Shown: positions 22,418 through 33,700 of the stretch, one piece after another
How positions within the stretch are numbered: the first letter of the stretch is position 1
Layout of the letters: every line of letters starts with the position of its first letter
Source: Stromatinia cepivora
Taxonomy: Eukaryota > Ascomycota > Leotiomycetes > Helotiales > Sclerotiniaceae
Direction of reading: 5' to 3'
DNA length: 64,000 nt
Assembly: GCA_014898415.1 (NCBI GenBank)
Contig: RCTD01000005.1
Location: forward strand, 1,178,001-1,242,000
The notes under the pieces: generated by a model
The model's input: the letters and a program-made list of their open reading frames with translations, nothing else
What the model was told of the DNA's origin: nothing
Databases searched by the model: none
Program-made: the position numbers and the translations under genes

Positions 22418-22465
22418 TAAAAAGTGGCGACCCGGTGATATTGGCGACCCGGTGATAAACCACGT
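22418..22465 (+). repeat. Right terminal inverted repeat of Fot-A
   Basis: It is the reverse complement of the left repeat, ends ATAAACCACGT, and is followed by TA at 22466-22467. Confidence 0.88.
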
Positions 22466-22910
22466 TATATAATATATAATATATAATATATAATATTGTA
22501 TTGCTTTATAATATATTATTTATTTGGAATTATATATAAATAATCATACGAATCATCTCGAAATCTCGAAATCTTCGTATATATATTATATATACTATTT
22601 AATCTTATTCGTATTATATAAATATTCAATCAATACGAATACGAATACGAATTATATCGAATAGACTATATAACCGAAAATGTCGAATATAAGATTATTC
22701 GTATAAAGAATCTTTATTTAATAAATATTAAAAGTATTGACAAGAGTATAAAGGATTTTTATTATATGAATCAGAGGTATTCGGGATAAAAGATCTTTGT
22801 TCGGGTTGATCGATAGGTATGAGATGTTGATAGGTTAAAGAATTCGGAAAAGATATAAAGGAAAGCTATAGGCCCCGAAATGAAGATTTGTGATTTTAAA
22901 ACTTAATTTT
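22466..22910. other. AT-rich gene-free stretch
   Basis: Simple ATATAATA repeats (to about 22497) grade into AT-rich unique-looking sequence. I see no ORF or known element. It ends in ATTTT, the target duplication of the next element. Confidence 0.6.
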
Positions 22911-23099
22911 TGTTACGAACCTCAACTACGAAACTAGGGCTAGCCGAGGGCGGGCCGAATTGTACGCTAGTTTGAAGAGTTTTCATTTATATAGAGGGGG
23001 ATTCTTCAATACCATTAGAAAAAGTAATGAAAAGTTTTGATTCTAAATCCAAACCTATTGTTATTCGAAATTAATCGATTTTTTGCTGTGATTTTTATA
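22911..23099 (+). repeat. 5' LTR of small LTR element 1 (189 bp)
   Basis: The outer (left) end is free of RIP and the inner (right) end is mutated. A TATATA box at 22988-22993 lies 38 nt before AATGAAAAG (23026-23034), which complements the primer site. Confidence 0.88.
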
Positions 23100-23101
23100 A
23101 T

Positions 23102-23111
23102 TCTTTTTATT
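23102..23111 (+). promoter_or_regulatory. Probable self-primer site of small element 1
   Basis: TCTTTTTATT starts 2 nt after the LTR. It can pair with AATGAAAAGT at 23026-23035 at 9 of 10 positions, counting one G-U pair that a single CA-to-TA RIP change would explain. The evidence is weaker than for the chromovirus or small element 2. Confidence 0.45.
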
Positions 23112-23140
23112 CATTTTTAAAAGCAATTCGTCGGTTAATT

Positions 23141-23745
23141 TTGGGAATAACTTTATTTTTTTTGATTTATAAAAGCCTTCGAACCTTATCGAAAACCCTT
23201 CAAAATATTATCGAAAAACCTTTGAAAATTACCTTCAAAATATATACGAATTTGGCTTCGAAACGAGCTTTCGAAAACCCTTTGGAATATTATCGAAAAC
23301 CTTCGAAAACCTTTCGAAATTTACCTTCAAAATACATACGAATTTGACCTCAAAACGAACCTTCGAAAACCCTTCGGAATATTATCGAAAATCTTCGAAA
23401 ACCTTTCGAAATTCATCTTCGAAAATTTACCTTCAAAACATATATGAATTGGCTTCAAAACGAATCTTCGAAAACCCTTCGGAATATTGTCGAAAATCTA
23501 CAAAAATACTACAAAAAACCTTCGAATCAAGAAAATCAAGAAAAACAAGAAAAGGAATTGAAAGAATTTATTCGAAAGATATAAATATAATATACAAATT
23601 GAACCCTACCCTATTTTACAAAATTCGAAAGCGAATCCTTAAATTATACAAATCATTTAAACAAAAGGACGAAAAAACGAAAGCATATAAAGAACCTTCG
23701 AGACCCTATCGGAAAACTGAAGAATTTGAATATAAAAGTTGTTGA
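23141..23745 (+). repeat. ~100-bp degenerate tandem repeats with an apparent reading frame
   Basis: Three to four imperfect units of roughly 97-107 bp, built on TTCGAAAACCCTTCGGAATATTATCG, run from about 23160 to 23510. In two overlapping frames (23141-23347 and 23344-23745) they read as repeated Ser/Lys/Phe-rich peptides with the core FENPSEYYRKSSKTFRN. The frame changes between units. The open frames probably reflect the repeat itself rather than a protein, but a decayed gag cannot be excluded at this position. Confidence 0.5.
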
Positions 23746-23751
23746 AAAGTT

Positions 23752-23990
23752 GAAGATATTGAAGTTGAAGATATTGAAGTTGAAGATATTGAAGTTGAAA
23801 TGATGATGATGAAGTCTTTGGTATTATCCTTGAGGAGTATAATGAATGGATTTATATATAATAATGATAAAATCTTTGATATCATCCTTAAGGAATACAA
23901 TAAGCAGATTCATATATGATAATAATAATGATAAAGTTTTTGATACTATCTTTAAGGAGTATAATAAGCGAATTCATATATGATACTAGT
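23752..23990 (+). repeat. Short and ~60-bp tandem repeats in small element 1
   Basis: Three GTTGAAGATATTGAA-type 15-mers are followed by three units of about 60 bp, each with a GATGATAAAGTCTTTGATA-like start and a GGAGTATAATAAGCG-like end. Confidence 0.65.
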
Positions 23991-24386
23991 TGCATTTCTG
24001 TTTCAAATAAAATCCTGGCGGAATACTTGAAGTTTCTTCCTTTTGACGGAATGCTAGGCCTCTTTTAAAAGGAGGGGTGAAACTAGTTCTTGTATAATTT
24101 TAAAGGATTATTAATGAAAACTGGTTGCAAATAATCAGATCTATATCGGAAAGTTAGTATATTAGTTGAAGACAAAACAGTATTTATATTGGAATCATTA
24201 TTTTTTTGATACAAATTTGAATCGATATATTGATGGATATAATATGTTTATGTTTCAAGTTTCAAAAGAAAAAGCAAGTTGAAAATTCCCCCCCTTTTAT
24301 TATTTACTGAATCTATAGGATCATTAAAATCGATAAGGATGTCGATCCAAAAAGGGAGGCATCAATATCCTCTACTCATTATATTA

Positions 24387-24510
24387 GAAAGCATACCAAA
24401 TCGAAAGCATACTAAATCGAAAGTATACCAAATCGAAAGCATACCAAATCGAAAGCATACCGAATCCAAATCGAAAGTATACCGAATCCGAATCGAAAGT
24501 ATATTTATCG
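24387..24510 (+). repeat. AAATCGAAAGCATACC tandem repeat
   Basis: Six to eight imperfect units of 16-20 bp. Open frames here on both strands (24279-24533 plus, 24362-24604 minus) are by-products of the repeat. Confidence 0.75.
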
Positions 24511-24771
24511 AAATTGTATCGAAATTATACTGAAATCGAATTGAAAGTGGATCGAAAATGAATATATATACAGGGGTTTTTAAATGATATTGAAGAGTTT
24601 TCAAAGAAGTGAAAATGCTGAACTTTATAAAATGAAGATGTAGGCATTATAATTTCATTATTGGAGGAATTATCATGGATTTAGTCGTTGTATGGAGTTC
24701 TCCATTGGAGTTTCAGCTCGGCCGATTATTATAGAGTTAGGAATGGAAGAATTAGAAGAATTGAAAGGATT

Positions 24772-24990
24772 TCGATGATTCTACGAAAAAGTATACAATA
24801 TAATATCGATGGTTCTACGAAAAAGCATACAATACAATATCGATGGTTCTACGAAAAGGCATACAATACAATATCGATGGTTCTACGAAAAGGCATATAA
24901 TACAATATCGATGGTTCTACGAAAAGGCATACTATACAATATATAGATCTACGATGGTTTCATGAAAAAGCATACAATACAATATCGAAT
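24772..24990 (+). repeat. ~34-bp tandem repeat (CGATGGTTCTACG units)
   Basis: About six units of ~34 bp combine CGATGGTTCTACGAAAAGGC with ATACAATACAATAT. The open frame 24688-24900 is the translated repeat, not a gene. Confidence 0.75.
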
Positions 24991-25080
24991 GATATTAGTT
25001 TCGATTGGATATTTCGATTTAAATGGTTTCATTTCAATATTAAAAGCTTTCGAGGATGAAAGTTTCGGAAAGGAGGGCTT

Positions 25081-25269
25081 TGTTACGAATCTCAATTATG
25101 AAACTAGGGCTAGCTGAAAGCGGGCTGAATTGTATGTTAGTTTGAAGAGTTTTCATCTATATAGAGGGGGATTCTTCAATACTATTAGAAAAAGTAATGA
25201 AAAGTTTTGATTCTAAACCCAAACCTACTGTTATTCGAAATTAACCGATTCTTTGCTGTGATTCTCACA
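25081..25269 (+). repeat. 3' LTR of small LTR element 1 (189 bp)
   Basis: Same length as the 5' LTR. Here the left (inner) edge is mutated and the right (outer) edge ending TCTCACA is clean. It is followed by the ATTTT duplication. Confidence 0.88.
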
Positions 25270-25288
25270 ATTTTAACTTAATTAATAT

Positions 25289-25570
25289 TGTGACGCACAA
25301 AAGCCGTAGTAGAGCTGAATAAACAGGGTCAATTATGTTCCTTAGAATCTATAATTGAAGAATTATAGCTCATAAAGAGCGATTAGATATATATATACAA
25401 ATACCTATTCGTGAACTACAGGGCTATGTGCATACGTTATTAGGGTTACCATTCTATTATACTAAATTGTATAAATTGTAATATATATATACGGATAATT
25501 AGCTTATTAATTGATATGGGAAATAAAAGATATTATATGATTAGTTTTCTATAGTTCACGATTCGTAACA
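25289..25570 (-). repeat. 3' LTR of copy 4 (282 bp)
   Basis: The reverse-complement LTR starts TGTGACGCAC (outer, mostly clean) and ends CGTAACA (inner, mutated). The reverse complement of the G-rich polypurine tract follows. Confidence 0.94.
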
Positions 25571-26226
25571 CTATCTTCCCCTTCGGAAAAGCTTGCCCTT
25601 AAACATTTCACTTCTTTGTTCCATTGCTATTTCATCGAAAACCAGGTTTTGTGAAGGTTTATAAGCTCTAAATCAATTAGATTGATCATTTTGGTTGATT
25701 TAATCAATTTACTGGAAATTGATCAAATTGACCAAATTAATCGATCAAATTGATCAAAATGATGAATGAATTAATCAAATCGATCAAATCGTTCATCAAT
25801 TAGTTAAATTAATATTGATTCATATTCTCCTTGATTTGGGGAACCTTTAAAAGGAAAAAGTTTTAATAGAAAAGAGAAGAAGGTTGAATTATGGTATAAT
25901 GATGATAAATGGTTAATATAATCAATTCCGAAATCGATCACGTTAATCGACCAAATTAACCAAATCGATTAAATCGAATGAAATCGACAAAGATAATGTT
26001 ATATTTCATTTTTACTATATTCAAACTTCTTTTTGCATAATTTTTGAAATGATTATAAATATAAGTTTTTTGAAATATATTGCCTTTATATTATCTTAAT
26101 AATAATAGCTCATCTATTATACGGAACTCGGGCTATATATATATACAATCAAATTCCCTCGAATTTATATAAGTTTTCGATCTTTTCATAATTATATATA
26201 TATATATTATTATAAAATTATAACAT
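25571..26226 (-). other. 3' UTR of copy 4
   Basis: Reverse complement of the family 3' UTR, including the inverted repeat. No gene. Confidence 0.85.
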
Positions 26227-28357
26227 CTAGTCTGCTGAATTGAAGAACACTTTTTTTTCCCTTGATTTTATAAATGAATTGTTATTTATATAATTATAAA
26301 TATCCTTTTTGTTCTTATAGAATTTTATTCAATCAATTAGTCAATTAGGAGGATCAAACAACATTAGATTGGTTAAATGAAAATCGTACAGGAGATGCAA
26401 TAATGTTTTAAGATTAAAAGTAAAATACCAAATAAAATCAATATTGCTATTAAATTATGAGATTCTATATAATAGGGTTTTTCGTATTTTCTTTATTATT
26501 AAGATTTTTTCCATTTTCTATTCCGAATCATCAATTATATTAATAAGCGGAGGTGATTCGAGTATCTAATCAGGAAAAGAATCGTCATATATTTTATATA
26601 ATCGATCTAGAGGGAAAACAGGATGAATTTTCATTATAATCAAAAGTTCGAACTTGAAAAAGTTCTCAAATCGATCAATGATCTTGAATCTTTTTTGAAT
26701 TGAGAAATCTAATTTCTTAAATAATCTTTGGATAAAATAACTTTTTATATTGAACTATATATAATCTCCAATATCGAAATCGATCTTATACCAATAAGCA
26801 TTTATAAATTTCGACATCTTGATTTGGATATATAATAAATCTTTTTTCGTTTGTACAAAAGCTAATCTATTGTATTCTATATATATACAGATATTATATA
26901 TATTTATATTATTTGTTAATTCATTAATACCTTTTTTTTATTCCTATATATATTTCGATATATATCTATATAAGATTTTATAGGATATAAACCCTCCTAA
27001 AGAGTTATATAGAAGAGTAAATTGCGCGTAATTCATTATAGATAGGAATTCTGATTAATCGTTTTGATAATAATTAATAAATAATTTTAACCATTATTGA
27101 AGGTATTGATTATAAATCTCAATTTGATCATCAATTTGGAAATAATAAATAATGGATAATTTAAAATCGGTTTTTAGGATTTGATTGAATTCTTTTTAGA
27201 ATTGTGATATAAATTGAAGGCCGCGATCCGATATTATAATATCAAAGGGATTATAATATTAATATATATAATAGAAATATAATTATATTTGAATTTGAGT
27301 ATTAATTGATTTATAACAAAATATAAAGATAGTTTATTTTATCAATTAATCAATAATAATTAAAATATTGTTATATCCATATTTATTTTTATTAAAATTA
27401 TAATAATCTATGATGATATATTATTATATTCAATTAGAAATCGGAAATGAATACAATAAACCAGGGGTATAATTGTATAAAATAGAATTACATTTATAAA
27501 CATAACAATTGCATATATATCTGATTATAATATCGTATATTTTGAATCAATAGTATTATTGAAATAATAAAAGATAGATTTTGTTTGTATCAGAATAAAT
27601 AATAAAAATGGAATTATAAGCTTCACAAATCAAATAAATTCGAAAATTATCGATATCAGGTATTATTAGATGGTTATTATAAAGCAAAAGATTATTTTGG
27701 AGTAATATATATTTATAATTTTGGGTAGCTTATATTTTAAGTATTAATAAATTATCTATAGTTTTATTTACTTCGATAATATAATTAATTGAATCGAATC
27801 GAGAAACGATTTCATTCAAATTGATATTAATAATTACTATTTCATTTGAATAATACTTTTATAAAACTTTTTTTATAATTTTGATATTAATTTAATTATC
27901 TTTAATAAACTATTGAAAACGATTCTTCTTTTTGGTATAATTCTGAAGATCCAATTCGTTGATCTAACAGATTAAAGTATTGGCGAAAGGGTTACCTTTT
28001 TCAGAATGATATATAATAATGAAATTATAATCAATTAGAACTTCTGCCCAACGAATTTATTGGGCATTAAAAGTTTTAATAATTATGAAATATTTAAAGA
28101 CTTTATAATCAATATAAATCTTGATTTTATATAATAAATCAGCGAATTCTGTTTTTCAATAATTAAAAAATCAAATGATTGATAGTATTTCCTTATTATA
28201 AATTTTATAATTCAATTCAATAATAATTATGATCTTGAAGAAATAAGCTATAGAAAATTAATCTTTATTATATTATTGTAATAATATATTAGCAATTATT
28301 CTATCGAATATATCTATTTCGAGTATACAAAAGAATCGATGATTATAATATTGCAGA
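26227..28357 (-). pseudogene. Distal pol pseudogene, copy 4
   Basis: This is the reverse complement of intact pol from about codon 648 to the stop, covering RNase H, integrase and the chromodomain-like tail, with RIP stops everywhere. The stop codon is CTA at 26227-26229 on the plus strand. The 5' part is lost at the extra LTR. Integrase and RNase H can be aligned by eye, but no open stretch of useful length remains. Confidence 0.88.
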
Positions 28358-28639
28358 TGTGACGCACAAGAGCCGTAGTAGAGCTGAATAAACAGGGTCA
28401 ATTATGTTCCTTAGAATTTACAACTGAAGAACTATAGCTCGTAAGGAGCGACTAGATATATATATACAAATACCCATTTGTGGGTTATGGGGTTGTGTAT
28501 ATATATGATTAGGGTTACCATTTTACTATATTAAATCGTATGATTCATAACGTATACACACGGATGATCAGCTCATAAATTGATATGGGAGATAAGAGGT
28601 ATCACGTGGTTAGCCTCCTGTGGTTCACGATTCGTGACA
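28358..28639 (-). repeat. Extra LTR inside copy 4 with unmatched flanks
   Basis: A complete, only lightly mutated 282-bp LTR. The five bases before it (GCAGA) and after it (CCTAT) differ. The left flank is pol (equivalent to about 15410) and the right flank is gag (about 12845), so this is a recombination joint rather than a simple solo LTR. Confidence 0.9.
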
Positions 28640-29596
28640 CCTATACTATTCTAGAAAGTTATTATATCGAATCGTATTAAACATAACCCACATTTTGTAT
28701 TAAAAACAAACATCATCGATTTCGACCGGGTTCCGATAGATCGCTACAAACTATTCGATCAATTCGAATATTATGAATTGGGGCATTCGTATATAAAAAA
28801 CATAATAATATATTTATACTTCCGATTCGATTTAATTGATTATATATACATAATGTTGCATCTCATTCTTAAATAATATAGTATATAGTTCGAATCGTTT
28901 TATAACTAATAATTACCACAAACTAACTTTAAATTCAATATCATTGTTAAATTTAATAATAAGATTTGTAGGTTTTGATATATATATATCTTATTGCGAA
29001 TTGTAATTGACACAGGAATACGATCTTGATCGATTAAATTGGCTTCTTGAGTAAAAGGACCCTTGATTATTAAATAAATCATTACTTTCTGAAAGGAAAA
29101 GAGAATCCTCAGAGAACCCCAAATGATTAAATTATCTAATCAAAGTTTTCTTTTTCTGACTTTAGGATCTTCAGGTTTGTTTGAATGAAGATCCTTGAAT
29201 TTCGATTAAAGGAATAAAGAAAATCCCAAATATTACTATTGACCTGGATACCTATATAAACATCATTTGAGGCTTAAAAAGAAATTGCATTGTTACAGAA
29301 TTCATCATCACTATAACTTTCAATTATCGATTCTCCTCTTTCAAATTTATAATCATTATATAAAGATCTTATAATTGTAATAATGGTTCGAAAGAAATAA
29401 TTGAACTACTAAAAACATCGATTTTATACACTAGAATTTTCTCTTTACCAATCTTCTTTCTTCCAATAATAATATTATCCAATCCTATATTCATATTTTC
29501 TTCAAAGGATTATTAAAATAATTAAGAAAAAGAAGAGAGTTCCTCAGAATATACTTTCGAAAATTCGGAGTATACAAAAGGAGGAATTCGTTGTAT
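28640..29596 (-). pseudogene. Proximal gag pseudogene, copy 4
   Basis: Reverse complement of intact gag from its start (ATG now ATA at 29594-29596) to about position 12845, RIP-mutated. The Ser/Arg-rich and coiled-coil regions can be aligned. The C-terminal third is deleted. Confidence 0.85.
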
Positions 29597-29773
29597 TATG
29601 AAAATAATAATATACTTCTAAAAGTGTTTATATCTTCGTCAACTAAATCAGAATAGATCTTCTTTCTCTGAATATAACATTTGTAAAAATTCATCTAAAA
29701 AGGTATTATTAAAATGAAATATTATTTGAAAGATCACCAAATAACTAAACACTTATAAATAAATTATAAATAA

Positions 29774-30055
29774 TGTAATATATAAAAGCCGTAATAAAAT
29801 TGAATAAACAGAATCAATTATATTCCTTAGAATCTATAACTGAAGAACTATAACTCGTAAAGAGCAACTAGATATATATACACAAATACCCATTTGTGAA
29901 TTGCGGGGTTATATATATGCATTACTAGGGTTATCATTCTATTATATTAAATTGTATGAATCGTAATGTATATACACGGACGATCAGCTCATTAATTGAT
30001 ATGGGAGATAAGAGGTATCACGTGGTTAGCCTCCTGTGGTTCACGATTCGTGACA
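29774..30055 (-). repeat. 5' LTR of copy 4 (282 bp)
   Basis: The inner end (29774 side) is heavily mutated. The outer ~65 bp ending CGATTCGTGACA are clean. The AATAT duplication follows. Confidence 0.93.
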
Positions 30056-30760
30056 AATATCGTCAATCATATACAATACTTTATTATTATAAAACTCTAT
30101 TTATATTATTATAACTTTATATTTGTTTATTCATATATAGTCTACGAGTTACTACTTTTATATTATAAGATTTATTATCTTATAATATATAATCTCTAAT
30201 ATAAATTATATAATGAATCTTTTTAAATAAAATACAATTGATATTTTATATAATCTTGTATTTCATTTATAATATTATTGAATAAAATTTACAAGATATT
30301 CGAAAATGAAGTGAAATTTATAGAAGATAATAAATTTATAAAACGAAATAATATTAATCAAAATGAATTAGAAAACAATTCAAATTGATTTTCTAAATCT
30401 TTTTTATTCTTTTTTTTTGATATTATATCTTAGATCTTTTATAACTTCAATATCAAAAAAATTATCATATTAAGTGATTTTGAATTCCATATAAAATATA
30501 TAATTTAGAAGATGGTTTTTTAAACTCTTTATAAGAAATTCGTTTAAAAAAACTACTCAATCTTCAAAACTCTGGAGAAATAGATCTTAAATAAACATTA
30601 GACTATTATATTACTTATTCTTCAATCTTTATACACTCTTTCTATTATGGAATAAGGTTATAGATATATGATTGGATAGATTACGAAAGTGGATTGATAA
30701 ATTGAAAATTTTCGATCCATTTTGATGATTCTTTCATTCGGAAATAGGAAATAATAAATA
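30056..30760. other. AT-rich relic sequence
   Basis: It contains the ~110-bp relic repeat shared with 19665-19775, then low-complexity AT-rich sequence. The AT-rich compartment ends near 30760, where base composition returns to normal. No gene seen. Confidence 0.6.
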
Positions 30761-33700
30761 ATCTTATTTCAAAAGGGTTTAGTGTATTCCGGATTACTTG
30801 AGTTTAGACGGTAACGAGAGTCTTTTCTCTGCAATTTTTATACCGGAATCGTGAAAATTTATTCGTTGTTCTTCAATTATTGGAATTTCCGGTATATACA
30901 TACAAAAATGGTATAGTTTTCAAGAAAATCCTGTTCTATTTATCCATGTCATATGAGTTTTGTGATCTCATCTCGAACATTCTCGGAAACGATTTTGAGA
31001 GTCTGCGTTAGAAACTCGATAATAATATCATTTTCATGATATTGAGCTTTTTGATATAGACCAATTGTGGAATTTTGCTCTGCGGCTTTTGTGTCTTGAA
31101 GGTGCTGTCAAGCTGAAACGTCTTTTCAGTGTACCTATTTCGCCTTCATATCTGCGAAAAGTAGTTTTGAAGATCTTCTGGCTGTGTTTGCAGCGGCAGA
31201 CGTTTATCTATTGCTTTGACAGGTAATGCAAATTTCCAAGATGTTAGTCTGGACCGTATCAGTATAGTCTTTGGGCTTAGGAGTGTGAAGTGGTAGCTCG
31301 GAGACGTGAGTTTTCGAGGTCGAGTAATCTGAGTTTGATTGGTAACACGATTGGATATTTCCAAATGCCAATGGAGGTTTGCACAAGTGCTTCTGGCGGA
31401 AATCAGTTTTCCTTTGGATGTGTATCCACGATAGTCATCATTATCATGTTGAAACCAAACATTCGCAAGTAAGTGATTCTGTGCTGTTCTAAAGAAAACG
31501 GATACACAGTAATATGTGATATTCCTGCATGTTGTTATCTTGGTATCTTGAATGGGAAAGATTGGAATCATGGGGATACAAAGATGGCGGGGAATGAAAT
31601 ATCAATGTGATTTCCATGTGAAAGGTCAGTGTAAGTCGAACGATACTCGAAAATTCAGATATGTTCTGATCAAACTCCAGCCTCCTTCTTTCTCGTCAGT
31701 ATAGGGCACGAAAATGGTCCCGGTTTCAAAAATTGACATATGAGCATTGCTCTTCTCTCGACCAACTTGGAGTTGGTGCTTGAAGCTGAAGTAAGGGTAC
31801 GAAGAGATGTGGAATCTGAGGTCAAAGGGCTTGCAAACTATGCAACTGTCCCAATTTGTCGCGTTGCTGCCTGAGATGGCTCACTGGCATGTTGCGACGA
31901 AGATCGTATAGCAGATTAACATCACAATCTGCAATCCATGCTATTGGTGAAGGCGTATGCAGCTTCCATTTTCCCTTCAAATTTGACATAATGGTACCTT
32001 GGTATTGTACTTCGGGTCCAAGACATCCGTGGTCGAGTGGCTTTTCCACAGACGAATAGCAAGGAACGGATCGATTGAAGTTGAAAGGCACTTCCTAACA
32101 AACGACATTACAAAGATTCTACAGCATTATCAAACACGATATGCAGAAGAATATTTGTTTGTGCCGTCGGGGCTGAACATGAAGATCTCAACAAACGAGG
32201 TATTTGTGCGGGAGGGAGATAAAGCGAGCCAGGAGACACTATCGAATAGTTGGCGAATGAGAAAACAAGTACCATTTCGTCGTCTTCTCCTAATTGTCGA
32301 CTAGTTGATATTCTGGATGACTTATCACGAGGGATGAGGAGGTGCAGCTGTGCAATGCTCCAATAGGAATCTAGGCGGAGTAACATCCGCCGTATCACAG
32401 TTACACTGAGCCTTTTGGATCCTATATATCCAGACCGATTAGAGATTTCCCCAATTCTCGTTTCCGATAACCTCTTTGCTACTTTTTACGACGCATAATC
32501 AAGATTTGGATCGATTTATGTACCACGAGAGCTTTTTGAAGATATTTTTAAATATCGTAAAAAAAAATGATGGAGAATAAATGTCCTTTGTAGGTAGTTC
32601 AGCTTCGTACCTGCGGATAGATTGTTTGAATAGAATATAGAATCTTAATATAGAATCTCTTTTCCGCCTCAGGTGTAAATAACGTGAGCCTGGCGTGAAT
32701 AAGTGCCTGAGTGATAGATAATAAATAATTAATAAAAAGAAACCTTGGAACCTTGAAAAACAATGAAAAGGAGAATTCAATCCTTCAATCTTCAAAATCA
32801 ATATTGCAGCCTTCCCGAAAAAAAAATCCAGATATGTATATCAGCGGCATAACCTTAAATACCTCACTCAACGCGGTGAAGCAAACCACCATGAATTTCG
32901 AACCTTCGGAGAAGCTTCGAATGAGGCTGCGCATCTAAGCAAAAAAAGCCACCACATTTGATTGAATCTTGCCCTACAGGGCTGCATAATGTGACGCCAA
33001 TGTCAGATTACCCGTCGCAGCCAGCAACCTGTTCACCGATCAAGATAAGCATCGCTTAGAACATAGATCTATCGCCATCCTATTGTGGCCCCCGAATACT
33101 CGATACATGGAGGTTTTTGGCCCTGGGCCGATGATATGAGTGTCGGTGTACGATGGAATGTTGATTTCTTGGGGATTGTCGTAATGGAATGACGAAGATG
33201 AAAATTTCCATCCTCTTCTTAGCAAGGACGTGCATGGTTGGTCTTATTAGTATGGATCTGATCTCATCTTTTTGCGAAATTCAGGTGGATGACATATTTC
33301 TATGCTTTTTTTATATATATTTTTCAGTTTTGTTCTATGTTTAGTTGGAAGGCAAGATTGGAAAGTTTTCGCCAATGCGAGCATGATATCCACGTTTTCT
33401 CCTATTATGTACACATCAGCTCAAGCTCAACACTGCATGGAGAACATGCAGTTTCTTCGCGCCAATATTCAACATGCATCAAAATCCATGAAATATAGAA
33501 GTGAATTGGTTGAAAAGAAGCTAAAGACAAACAGAAGGGTTTTCAAGGGCAAGTAAGTCTCTATTCTTCCTTTATGATGCACTCCTTTTGCTTTTTTTGT
33601 CCCAATTGTGCTTTCCTTCCTTTTCCATCAACCCCTCAAAGTTTCTTTCCATTGCTCATAATAGTTCGGATATCGAAAACCTTCATGTACGGAGTAATTT

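Larger units (their letters stand above)
20329..22465 (+). mobile_element. Fot-A: complete RIP-ed Fot1/pogo-like transposon with a solo LTR inside
   Basis: A Tc1/mariner-superfamily element is bounded by near-perfect inverted terminal repeats (20329-20376 and 22418-22465). Each repeat holds two copies of an ATCACCGGGTCGCCA-type unit. It is flanked by TA on both sides, the target duplication of this superfamily. Without the 282-bp solo LTR (20399-20680) and its 5-bp duplication it is about 1.85 kb, the usual Fot1 size. The transposase is broken by RIP stops. Confidence 0.9.
22911..25269 (+). mobile_element. Small non-autonomous LTR retrotransposon, type 1 (2359 bp)
   Basis: Direct 189-bp repeats (22911-23099 and 25081-25269) start TGTTACGAA and end in CACA (RIP-altered TATA at the inner copy). 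ATTTT flanks both sides (22906-22910 and 25270-25274). A purine tract (25067-25077) precedes the 3' LTR and sets the plus orientation. The 1.98-kb interior holds no protease, RT or integrase motif; it is full of short tandem repeats. A self-complementary primer site like that of the chromovirus is present. It therefore looks like a TRIM/LARD-like element moved by enzymes of another element. I do not recognise the family. Confidence 0.87.
25289..30055 (-). mobile_element. Ty3/Gypsy copy 4, RIP-degraded and internally deleted
   Basis: This minus-strand member of the 7.05-kb family has its 3' LTR at 25289-25570, its 5' LTR at 29774-30055, and AATAT on both sides (25284-25288 and 30056-30060). 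Between them lie the 3' UTR, the distal half of pol (to 28357), an extra LTR (28358-28639) and the proximal part of gag. Sequence equivalent to about 12845-15410 of the intact copy (~2.57 kb: end of gag, protease, most of RT) is missing exactly where the extra LTR sits. The extra LTR's flanks do not match each other. Confidence 0.93.

Noticed and set aside
24772..24990. CRISPR-like array in the ~34-bp repeats
   Set aside because: The units are contiguous without unique spacers, in a eukaryotic LTR element. It is a minisatellite.
31146..31571. 141-codon minus-strand open frame
   Set aside because: No recognised family. Neighbouring frames are also open, and no intron signals extend it. Not enough to call a gene.
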